Shown here one piece after another: positions 9,131 through 15,392 of a stretch of 22,984 nt of DNA. Under the pieces are notes generated by a model. That model did not search any database. It worked only from the letters and a program-made list of their open reading frames with translations, and was not told the DNA's origin. Where the stretch lies: positions 1-22,984 of the forward strand of contig JAIOSH010000027.1 of the NCBI GenBank assembly GCA_021107685.1. The letters are read 5' to 3'. Every line of letters begins with the position of its first letter. The stretch's first letter is position 1. This stretch comes from Bacteroidales bacterium. GTDB lineage: Bacteria; Bacteroidota; Bacteroidia; Bacteroidales; SMBSF39. Made by a program: the position numbers and the translations under genes.

Positions 9131-9409
9131 CATCCGCAGAAGCATTAGAGGATGAGGTTTTATCAACAGCATTACTTGATAGAATTTTGTATAGATGTGA
9201 GGTAATAAAATTATCGAGTCAGAGCTATCGGATGGAGAACAGGAAAACAATTTTTTAAAATAATAACAACAATAAAGATGGTAATAAAAAGAAATAAAAA
9301 AAGAATTGAACAATCCAAAAAAAAACCTATAAAATTGGTGATTTACTTTTGCGAAAAATTGTAGATTTGCAATTGCGAAAAATTGGTGATTTTACTTTTG
9401 CCATTTACA
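9131..9409 (+). mobile_element. IS21-family remnant: istB 3' end plus right terminus
   Basis: One frame from about 9136 to the stop at 9256-9258 encodes DEVLSTALLDRILYRCEVIKL followed by SYRMENRKTIF, which resembles the C-terminus of IstB, the AAA+ helper of IS21-family elements. About 70 bases further on come three tandem repeats (9331-9402), as expected for IS21 ends. The right end is best placed at the CA of GCCATTTACA at 9409, so the complementary strand begins TGTAAATGGC. The methyltransferase resumes at the next base. The left end, istA and most of istB are missing, so a deletion removed them and possibly part of the host gene. Confidence 0.65.
9331..9402 (+). repeat. Three tandem end repeats of the IS21-family remnant
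   Basis: Three imperfect units of 23, 24 and 25 bases start at 9331, 9354 and 9378. Each begins AAAATTG or AAAAATTG and ends TTGCG or TTGCC. Units 1 and 3 share GGTGATTT(T)ACTTTTGC and unit 2 is more diverged. Repeated transposase-binding sites at the termini are a known trait of IS21-family elements. Confidence 0.7.
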
Positions 9410-9963
9410 GCAATTACTTCACCGCCTTATATTAAAGCAATTGACTACATATATAATCAAATGGTAGAGCTTTTTTGGATTGGTGACTTATTTCAAATGC
9501 AAACACAGACGAAACAGAATCGTAAGAAAAATGAATATATTGGCAACAAGAAAATTTCAAAAGCTGAGTTCAATAATTATACTCCATACAATACCATTTT
9601 GAGCATAGACAAATTAGATAAAAAATTGCAACAGATTTATGACACTGACAAAAAAAATGGACACAAACATTCTTATGTAACATTCAAATATTTTGCAGAA
9701 ATGGGAAAACATTTTGTTGAAATGTCAAAATCGTTAAACAAGAAAATTCATTATGTAATGGTTGTTGGTGACAGTAATGTAAGCGACATTTACATTGACA
9801 CAGCAGATTTCCTTATTGATATTGCAGAAAGAAGTGGTTTTAGAATTTCAAACAAGTGGGGGTATATAATTAAAAATCGTTTTATGCGATTCGACAGGAA
9901 AGGAAGAGGCGGAATCATTAAAATTGATTGGGTGCTTGACTTTGAGAAAATATAGCCAACCCA

Positions 9964-10029
9964 TTTATAGCACATTTGCATTTTTACCAACACTAATAGC
10001 CAAACAAAAAAATGCAAAAGAGCTATAAA
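9964..10029 (+). repeat. Structured hairpin repeat, copy 2 (downstream of the R-M block)
   Basis: Arms of 22 bases at 9964-9985 and 10008-10029 pair at 20 positions. As in copy 1 the two mismatches are A opposed to A on either side of one C-G pair, here with 8 outer and 11 inner base pairs. The 22-base loop again starts ACCAAC and contains AGCCAAACA. Stem sequences of the two copies are unrelated, so structure rather than stem sequence is kept. The 9956-10188 gap holds this hairpin and the right end site, and no gene. Confidence 0.6.
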
Positions 10030-10097
10030 CCCAACGCACCAGAACAAAAAGACAATGCAGCAAAAATGAATGAAACTAAAATGATAGACAAAAACGG

Positions 10098-10110
10098 CCA
10101 GTTGCTAACA
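10098..10110 (+). repeat. Right end site of the 5-kb insert (CCAG-TTG-CTAACA)
   Basis: CCAGTTGCTAACA matches CCAGCCACTAACA at 15171-15183 at every position except the central triplet. The triplet TTG is the complement of the CAA in the left end site at 5146, so GTTAGCAAC and GTTGCTAAC form a perfect 9-base inverted pair across the insert. The site lies 79 bases before the next gene. Confidence 0.5.
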
Positions 10111-10188
10111 CGCAATATATTTATTGTAAAGAAGCGGATCAGAAAACAACAAGTTCCATAGTGAAATAGAAAATAATTAATAAAAAAA

Positions 10189-10602
10189 ATGACCGAAAAT
10201 AAAATCATAATAAATAACCAAATTTCAGAACTTGAAAAAATCAATTTATTTTTAGATCGATTAGCCGAAGAATGGAAATTATTGCCTAAAATATGCTTTA
10301 ACTTAAATTTGGTTCTTGAAGAAATTATCACAAATATTATTAATTACGGATATGATGATGATCTTGTACATCAAATAATTATAAATTTATCTTTTGAAAA
10401 TAATATGATAACAATGTGTATAGAAGATGATGCTAAAGAATTTAATCCATTAAATATACCTGAACCTGATCATCTTGATAAACCCTTAGAACACAGAAGA
10501 ATAGGGGGTTTAGGTATCCATTTTGTAAAAAAAATTATGGATAAGATTGAATATAAAAGAAACAATAATAAAAATATATTAATTTTAACAAAAAATATCT
10601 AA
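10189..10602 (+). CDS. RsbW/SpoIIAB-like ATP-binding protein (serine kinase, partner switching)
   Basis: A 137-residue GHKL-type ATPase domain stands alone. The N-box is LVLEEIITNIINYGY (Glu44/Glu45, Asn49), the G1-like region is EDDAKEFNP (about 80-87) and the glycine loop is GGLGIHFV (106-113). In the usual G1 motif a glycine follows DD or DxG; here it is Ala82, a mild departure. Proteins of this type bind and phosphorylate a STAS antagonist and sequester a target such as a sigma factor or another output protein. The STAS partner follows after 14 bases, and the phosphatase expected to reverse the phosphorylation is at 3217-5139. No sigma factor lies next to it, so the output target is unknown. 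Confidence 0.88.
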   Translation: MTENKIIINNQISELEKINLFLDRLAEEWKLLPKICFNLNLVLEEIITNIINYGYDDDLVHQIIINLSFENNMITMCIEDDAKEFNPLNIPEPDHLDKPLEHRRIGGLGIHFVKKIMDKIEYKRNNNKNILILTKNI

Positions 10603-10616
10603 AAGGAGAATTATTT

Positions 10617-10964
10617 ATGAAAATTAAAGAAAAGAGAATAAATGATGTTGTGATAATTCATTTAAACGGCAGGTTGGATACGGCAAATTTCGGGATACTT
10701 GAAAAGAATTTACTTGATTTGATTGATGCTAATGAAAACAATATTCTTATTAATTGCAAGAAGCTTGATTATGTCAGCAGTTCCGGTTTGCGGATTTTAT
10801 TAATGGTATTAAAAAAGATCACCGCGATTCAGGGTAAGTTCATTTTATGTGAATTAAAAGAAAACATAATGGAAATATTTAAAATATCAGGATTTACAAG
10901 TATCTTTGAAATATATAATAAACAGGAAGAGGCATTGAATAATTTTGGTTCTACTGCAATTTAA
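10617..10964 (+). CDS. STAS-domain anti-sigma antagonist (SpoIIAA/RsbV-like)
   Basis: The whole 115-residue protein is one STAS domain. LNGRLDTAN (16-24) and the phosphorylation loop DYVSSSGLRILL (51-62) are clear, with Ser55 or Ser56 before Gly57 as the expected phospho-acceptor. In partner switching the unphosphorylated form binds the RsbW-like kinase and releases its client. An unusually good Shine-Dalgarno sequence, AAGGAG at 10603-10608, precedes the ATG by 8 bases, which is uncommon in Bacteroidota. It is co-directional with the kinase gene 14 bases upstream. Confidence 0.92.
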   Translation: MKIKEKRINDVVIIHLNGRLDTANFGILEKNLLDLIDANENNILINCKKLDYVSSSGLRILLMVLKKITAIQGKFILCELKENIMEIFKISGFTSIFEIYNKQEEALNNFGSTAI

Positions 10965-10991
10965 TGGTAAATTAATATTTTATGGTTCCAC

Positions 10992-10999
10992 TAAATTTG
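10992..10999 (+). promoter_or_regulatory. Possible -7 box upstream of the cyclase-like gene
   Basis: TAAATTTG fits TAnnTTTG and lies 35 bases before the ATG at 11035. No good -33 TTG was found at the expected distance, so support is weak. If real, the cyclase gene could be transcribed apart from the STAS gene. Confidence 0.25.
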
Positions 11000-11034
11000 T
11001 AGTCATACCATAATTTGTAACTGACTTAAATAAT

Positions 11035-11682
11035 ATGGCGTATTTTATACATTATAAAGACCCTAATTCTCCTGAAATTGAAAAAATACTCAATGAATTA
11101 CCAAAATGCCCGGGAACCTGTATTTTTGTTGATATAGTAAATTCAACAGATATAAAATACAAAACCCGAATTAAGGATTGGGGCAGAAAATTGAATAATA
11201 CTTTTAATTTTATATCATTTTTAAATGATTTCCCCGAAAATATTGTAAAAGGCATTGGTGATGAAATAATGTTATTTATTCCTGATAATGCTTTATTTGC
11301 AAAAAAAACATATAATGATTATTATTCTTTATTAGAAGAAATTTATGCAACTATAGATAATATTAAAAATTTTCCATTAAAGGATTTATTCCTGAATTGT
11401 AAAGTCTCAATTCATTATTGTACTGAGGTTTATAACATAACTTTTTTAGAAGGATACAATGATTATTATGGAAGTGATATAGACCTGACAGCACGCCTGA
11501 TGTTAAAAGGAAAAGCAAACAGAATTGTTTTAAGTGAAAAATTTTATAAAAAAGTAAGAAATGATTTAAAGAGACTAAATATTCAGAAACAAAAAACATG
11601 TATAAAATTTATTTCATCTAAATATATTGAAGATTTTAAAGGTGTACCAAAACTTACAGAATTAAGAGTTATTGATGTGTAA
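11035..11682 (+). CDS. Class III nucleotidyl cyclase-like domain protein
   Basis: The 215-residue cytosolic protein is essentially a single cyclase homology domain. The first metal-binding region is FVDIVNST (Asp33), the second is KGIGDEIMLF (Asp76), and the late region reads GSDIDLTARLMLKGKANRIVLSE (Gly146 to about Glu168). There Arg154 matches the transition-state arginine, but the partner asparagine position is Asp150. Both metal aspartates are kept, so activity is possible. The substrate (ATP or GTP) cannot be read with confidence, and some such domains act only as regulators. It follows the kinase/STAS pair by 70 bases in the same orientation, so it may be an output or companion of that pathway. 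Confidence 0.72.
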   Translation: MAYFIHYKDPNSPEIEKILNELPKCPGTCIFVDIVNSTDIKYKTRIKDWGRKLNNTFNFISFLNDFPENIVKGIGDEIMLFIPDNALFAKKTYNDYYSLLEEIYATIDNIKNFPLKDLFLNCKVSIHYCTEVYNITFLEGYNDYYGSDIDLTARLMLKGKANRIVLSEKFYKKVRNDLKRLNIQKQKTCIKFISSKYIEDFKGVPKLTELRVIDV

Positions 11683-11714
11683 ATTTTTAATTAACTTTAC
11701 GAAACTTTTTAAGA

Positions 11715-12272
11715 GTGAATATAATAAAAAATCTAAAAAAATTTACAGGTAATTTTATATTTAAAAATAAATTATCAAAGCTAAAGCGGAACAAAACACT
11801 GATTAATCTTAATAAAGCTAAAGATATTGCATTAGTTTACAAGGTATATAACGAACAAGATTATAATAGAATAAATGAATTAATAAAATCATTAAAAGAA
11901 AAAAAAAAGACCGTATTAACAATAGGTTTCATTAATAATAAGTATATTCCGCCTTATTGCTTATCCGGTCATTCGGGTTTTTTTATTAATTTAAAAGACC
12001 TAAACTGGTATGGCAAACCGAAAAATGATTTTATTAATGAATTTATTAAAAAGGAATTTGATATTATCATTGATTTAAGCTTAGAGGATAATTTTGCATT
12101 ACAATATATTTCAGGTCTATCGAAATCTAAATTAAAAGTTGGAAGATTTGGGAATAATAATTCAAATTACTATGACCTGATGATACAAACTAAAAACGAA
12201 ACTACTTTAAATGAATATATAGAACAATTAGTCCATTATTTATCAATCCTTAATAATAAAGATAATGAATAA
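11715..12272 (+). CDS. Conserved Bacteroidota-type protein of unknown function (DUF6913-like)
   Basis: The 185-residue protein begins with GTG at 11715, 32 bases after the cyclase stop; no useful ATG follows in frame. It has no signal peptide. The N-terminus is very basic (KNLKKFTGNFIFKNKLSKLK). The body shows an alternating alpha/beta pattern with IALVYKVYNE, VLTIGFIN and FDIIIDLSLEDNFALQYISGL. It resembles a small protein found beside dapA in many Bacteroidota, recalled as DUF6913, but this is from memory and unchecked. Its last 8 bases overlap the dapA start (ATGAATAA at 12265-12272), so translational coupling is likely. I cannot assign a function. Confidence 0.7.
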   Translation: MNIIKNLKKFTGNFIFKNKLSKLKRNKTLINLNKAKDIALVYKVYNEQDYNRINELIKSLKEKKKTVLTIGFINNKYIPPYCLSGHSGFFINLKDLNWYGKPKNDFINEFIKKEFDIIIDLSLEDNFALQYISGLSKSKLKVGRFGNNNSNYYDLMIQTKNETTLNEYIEQLVHYLSILNNKDNE

Positions 12273-13161
12273 AAAATTTATAGGAACCGGCGTAGCAATT
12301 GTTACTCCGTTTCATAAATATGGAACAGTAGATTTTACTTCACTTGGAAAGATAATTGAACATGTTATTTCCAACAATGTTAACTATATTGTAGTTTTAG
12401 ATGTTACAGGCGAATCAGTAACCTTGTCAATGGATGAGAAAAATGCTATTGTAAATTATGTTATTGAAACAGTAAATAAAAGAGTACCAATAGTTGTTGG
12501 AATAGGAGGAAATAATACTCAGGAAGTGATAAACAATATTAAATCAACATCATTTGAGGATATTGATGCTATTTTATCAGTATCACCATATTATAATAAA
12601 CCACAGCAAAAAGGCTTATATTATCATTATAAAAACATTGCAAGTGCAAGTCCTGTGCCTGTATTACTTTATAATGTACCGGGCAGGACAAGTGTTAATA
12701 TGAGTATTGACACAACACTCAAGCTTGCAAATGATTTTAAAAATATTATTGGTATTAAAGAAACATCGGGAGATATTATTCAATGTATGGAGATTATTAA
12801 AAACAAACCAAATGATTTCCTTGTTATCTCAGGGTATGATGTTTTTGCTTTGGCACTTTTGTCTATGGGAGCCAATGGGGTGATTTCTGTTATTGCCAAT
12901 GCCTTTCCAAAAGAATTATCTGATATGGTTTCATCTAAGCTGAATGGAAATAATAAAAAAGCAAAAGAAATTCATTACAGATTATTTGATATTATGAATA
13001 CTTTATTTGCTGATGGGAATCCTAGTGGTATTAAAGCCGCACTTGATATTTTAGGTTTATGCCCGAATAATATGCGAGTACCGCTTGTAAAAGTTAATAA
13101 ATCAGTTTATAATTATCTGTCTGTCCTGATTGAAGAATTTAAAAAAAACAATTTGAATTAG
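12265..13161 (+). CDS. dapA: 4-hydroxy-tetrahydrodipicolinate synthase (DapA)
   Basis: This class I aldolase condenses pyruvate with aspartate semialdehyde in lysine and diaminopimelate synthesis. It has 298 residues, the normal length. The Schiff-base lysine lies in GIKETSGD. The catalytic tyrosines are in SPYYNKPQQKGLYYHY and LLYNVPGRTS, and the arginine of PGRTS, which binds substrate carboxylate, is present. The region normally GTTGE reads DVTGES (Asp46-Val47-Thr48-Gly49-Glu50), so the first of the two threonines, part of the usual proton-relay triad, is valine and the preceding glycine is aspartate. This could affect activity or indicate a related aldolase of the same family; everything else fits DapA. 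It overlaps the upstream gene by 8 bases. Confidence 0.88.
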   Translation: MNKKFIGTGVAIVTPFHKYGTVDFTSLGKIIEHVISNNVNYIVVLDVTGESVTLSMDEKNAIVNYVIETVNKRVPIVVGIGGNNTQEVINNIKSTSFEDIDAILSVSPYYNKPQQKGLYYHYKNIASASPVPVLLYNVPGRTSVNMSIDTTLKLANDFKNIIGIKETSGDIIQCMEIIKNKPNDFLVISGYDVFALALLSMGANGVISVIANAFPKELSDMVSSKLNGNNKKAKEIHYRLFDIMNTLFADGNPSGIKAALDILGLCPNNMRVPLVKVNKSVYNYLSVLIEEFKKNNLN

Positions 13162-13168
13162 ATTATAA

Positions 13169-13200
13169 TTGAATGATAAAATGATTGAATGATAAAATAA
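13169..13200 (+). repeat. Two-copy 16-base direct repeat after dapA
   Basis: TTGAATGATAAAATGA at 13169-13184 is followed at once by TTGAATGATAAAATAA, 15 of 16 identical. It looks like a small tandem duplication in the gap between dapA and the next gene. No function is evident. Confidence 0.6.
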
Positions 13201-13228
13201 CAGTAGAACCAATAAAAAAGGAGTAAAA

Positions 13229-14539
13229 ATGATAGAAAAAAATAAAGAATATGCAGCTATTGTAAAAAAAGTACTGGACCCTACAAATATGCGTACTGCT
13301 AAACTTTGTCTAACACCTTATGTTTACAACCAGGAATTTAAGGATAAAATGAACCGTATCACAATTGCTTATGCAAATTTGTTGGAATTTGTTTTCCATG
13401 AATTTCCAACAAATAAAAAAATTCAACAAGTGCTTGAATATCCGCCTGATCTGGAAAATTATCTCAATTCTCTTAATGTTTATGAACAAAATCTTGCAGC
13501 AGCGAGAATAGATATTTTTGTTACTAAAAATGATGGCTTAAAAATGGTTGAATCCAATTGTGAAATACCCGGTGCAAATGAGGAAAGTTATTTTTTAGAG
13601 CAACATTTTCTGAAAATTTATCAGCCAAAAGGATTAGAAGCAATGCCTCGTATGGAAATCGTTTATAATACATTAATGCATTATTATGAAATACAGGCAA
13701 AATATTTTAAACTACCTAAAAAAGAAAGTCTGAACATTTATCTATCTCAATGGCAATCTGAAATAAACAGAATCCTTGGTGAATATGATATTATTATGGA
13801 TTATATCCGTAAAAAAGGTCATAAATGCGGAATACTTGACCCTAATAAAATTAAGATAAAGGATAATAAAGCATATGACCTGAATGGGGAACGTATTGAT
13901 TTAATTTACAGGCGTTTTACTGCTGACGAGCTTCCTTTGTATGCAGAGAAAAAATGGCAAATGGCTATTGACTGGGATAAAGCTGAAGTTGCTGTGGTCA
14001 ACCCGTTTTGTACTAAACGTGTGGACTCCAAAAATATAATGGTTCTTTTTAAAGATGATGATTATGAAGATGTTTTTCATGAGAATCTTAAAGATGACCT
14101 TGCAATTGTCAGAGAGATAATCCCATGGACAAAAAAAATTAAAGCCAGGCTTATTTTAAAAAATGGCAAGGAAGTAGATGCACGGGAATTCCTTATCAGG
14201 GAAAAAGATAATTTAGTTATAAAGCATGCAAATGCTTATTCCAGTTCAGCAGTTTATATTGGCGATGATACTGATAATGAAAAATGGGAACAAGTTGTTG
14301 AAGAATCACTTAAAGGCGACTGGGTAGTACAGGAAAGAATTGATCTGCCTGAAATTGAATTAGAATACTGGGAAGACAACAGGATAAAAACTGTTAAATG
14401 TATCTATAATGTAAATCCATATATTTATGATGGAAAATTAGGAGGTTTTTTAAACAGGGCTTCAACCGACAAACTTACTTCATTCAAATCCGGAGAAATT
14501 GCAGCTATTATGCCTTGCTTTCAGCGAGTAAGTCAATAG
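13229..14539 (+). CDS. ATP-grasp-like protein, unknown substrate
   Basis: The 436-residue cytosolic protein has no signal peptide. The C-terminal half has features of the circularly permuted ATP-grasp / glutathionylspermidine-synthase-like group: DLIYRRFTADELP (about 223-235), VVNPFCTKRVDSKN (about 257-270), NLVIKHANAYSSSAVYIGDD (about 329-348), WVVQERIDLPEIELEYW (about 367-383), and a closing GGFLNRAS. The N-terminal half has VESNCEIPGANEES. These enzymes form amide-type bonds using ATP; the substrate here cannot be inferred. AAGGAG at 13218-13223 lies 5 bases before the ATG, again a strong ribosome site. It follows dapA by 67 bases. The fold assignment is moderately sure, the reaction unknown. 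Confidence 0.65.
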   Translation: MIEKNKEYAAIVKKVLDPTNMRTAKLCLTPYVYNQEFKDKMNRITIAYANLLEFVFHEFPTNKKIQQVLEYPPDLENYLNSLNVYEQNLAAARIDIFVTKNDGLKMVESNCEIPGANEESYFLEQHFLKIYQPKGLEAMPRMEIVYNTLMHYYEIQAKYFKLPKKESLNIYLSQWQSEINRILGEYDIIMDYIRKKGHKCGILDPNKIKIKDNKAYDLNGERIDLIYRRFTADELPLYAEKKWQMAIDWDKAEVAVVNPFCTKRVDSKNIMVLFKDDDYEDVFHENLKDDLAIVREIIPWTKKIKARLILKNGKEVDAREFLIREKDNLVIKHANAYSSSAVYIGDDTDNEKWEQVVEESLKGDWVVQERIDLPEIELEYWEDNRIKTVKCIYNVNPYIYDGKLGGFLNRASTDKLTSFKSGEIAAIMPCFQRVSQ

Positions 14540-14579
14540 TGTTATGTTAGATGTTAGTTGTTAAATGTTATATGTTAGT
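14540..14579 (+). repeat. Degenerate TGTTANN heptamer repeats
   Basis: The stretch directly after the ATP-grasp stop reads as TGTTA followed by five TGTTANN heptamers (TGTTAGA, TGTTAGT, TGTTAAA, TGTTATA, TGTTAGT). The last unit merges into the left end site of the second cassette. It may be slippage-derived. Confidence 0.55.
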
Positions 14580-14585
14580 GGCAAG
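14574..14585 (+). repeat. Left end site of the second cassette (GTTAG-TGG-CAAG)
   Basis: It has the same fixed bases as the site at 5146 (GTTAG, C, AAG) with triplet TGG instead of CAA. TGTTAGTGGC at 14573-14582 is perfectly inverted at 15174-15183 (GCCACTAACA), so the single gene between is bracketed by matching ends 609 bases apart. Confidence 0.5.
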
Positions 14586-14618
14586 GCTGACATGATCACC
14601 ATCGTAAACAAGAAAGAG

Positions 14619-15167
14619 ATGATAAAACGATTAATAATAGTATTTCAAACGAGCTTTTTACTTTTATTTTTCCTGTCACTATTTTGTTATAGTCAAGAAG
14701 TCAAAGACAATCGGATTGATTTTATTAAAGTATATAGCTCACAATTATGTCCGAGACCTCCGTTTGCAAAACAAGAAATTGAGATATCAAATAATCAAAT
14801 TTGCTATCGAAATGTATTACCACCAAGACATAAAATGAATAAAGAACATCTTGATGTTTATGATTCTTGGGATATAAAGCCCAAATATCAAAAAATCGAA
14901 ACCGTAGATTATGACTCAATTGTAAATTTTATTTTGACTTCAGGTTTGCTAAATATTGATTTAAATTACACAAAACCTGATACTACTGGCGGATTGATTT
15001 TTATGAAAATAGGTGCTTGCTCATATCAGTATGTAATAGAAACATCGGAGAAAGAGATTAGTTTATTAATTTTAGGTGTAAAGGATTTTAAACTACCAGA
15101 AATTTTAATAGACTTTGACAGATTATTTAAAAGAATCTTAAGTAAATATAATGATGAGAATGAGTAA
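14619..15167 (+). CDS. Small secreted protein of unknown function, single-gene cassette cargo
   Basis: From the ATG at 14619 the product is 182 residues. It starts with a classical signal peptide (IKRLIIVF then a long hydrophobic core ending FCYSQ, cleavage after about residue 24), so it is exported. The mature part has two cysteines (in SQLCPRPPF and NQICYRN) that could pair, plus a third in GACSYQ. An upstream in-frame ATG at 14565 would add 18 residues lying over the cassette end site and would hide the signal peptide; an AAGAAAGAG stretch just before 14619 supports the later start. I do not recognise the family. It lies alone between matching inverted end sites (14574 and 15183) and the following gap is rich in repeats. 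Confidence 0.6.
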   Translation: MIKRLIIVFQTSFLLLFFLSLFCYSQEVKDNRIDFIKVYSSQLCPRPPFAKQEIEISNNQICYRNVLPPRHKMNKEHLDVYDSWDIKPKYQKIETVDYDSIVNFILTSGLLNIDLNYTKPDTTGGLIFMKIGACSYQYVIETSEKEISLLILGVKDFKLPEILIDFDRLFKRILSKYNDENE

Positions 15168-15170
15168 TAA

Positions 15171-15183
15171 CCAGCCACTAACA
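15171..15183 (+). repeat. Right end site of the second cassette (CCAG-CCA-CTAACA)
   Basis: It is identical to the right site at 10098-10110 outside the central triplet. CCA here is the complement of TGG in the left site at 14574, so the triplet is matched within each cassette and differs between cassettes. It begins 4 bases after the cargo stop codon. Confidence 0.5.
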
Positions 15184-15392
15184 GCACATCAGCACATGGC
15201 CACATTTAGGTCATCAAGACAAGGAATTGGAAACATAAAATGGAGTAGCGAATGGCCACGTGATATAACTGAAAAATGTTATACGTTATATGTGAGATAG
15301 TGATTCAAATAAAACTTATATAAACTGATAGCCTATAACTAATAATGCGAATCAATGGTTGAAAATATAATTTACAGATATACAGGTTCAAT

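Larger units (their letters stand above)
8579..9955 (+). pseudogene. DNA methyltransferase M2, frameshifted and split by an IS21-family remnant
   Basis: Three segments make up one amino-methyltransferase. Segment one (8579 to about 8861) has HGFHKYPAKFIP and motif I DPFCGSGTTLVE, followed by GIDIDPL. Near 8858-8861 one extra base shifts the frame; the protein then continues as SALISKVKTTRVN up to FSSIIR at about 9137. There an IS fragment (about 9131-9409) interrupts it. Coding resumes exactly after the IS end as AITSPPYIKAIDYIYNQMVELFW, with catalytic motif IV TSPPY, and runs to the stop at 9955 in the same frame as segment one. Two methyltransferases of this kind usually accompany an enzyme with an asymmetric recognition site. 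The gene cannot make a full protein as it stands. Confidence 0.75.

Noticed and set aside
9331..9402. CRISPR array
   Set aside because: Three adjoining repeats without spacers; they fit IS21-family terminal repeats and no cas gene is present.
9383..9955. Independent gene starting at TTG 9383
   Set aside because: The first codons translate the IS21 end repeat; true methyltransferase sequence begins only at 9410. It is the 3' part of M2.
5146..10110. Classical integron attC sites at the insert ends
   Set aside because: The ends do not satisfy the GTTRRRY / RYYYAAC consensus, the expected R''-to-R' order within one short site is absent, and no integron integrase is in the window; only a general analogy is kept.
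14565..14618. Upstream ATG start for the small secreted protein
   Set aside because: It would place 18 residues ahead of a typical signal peptide and translate across the cassette end site.
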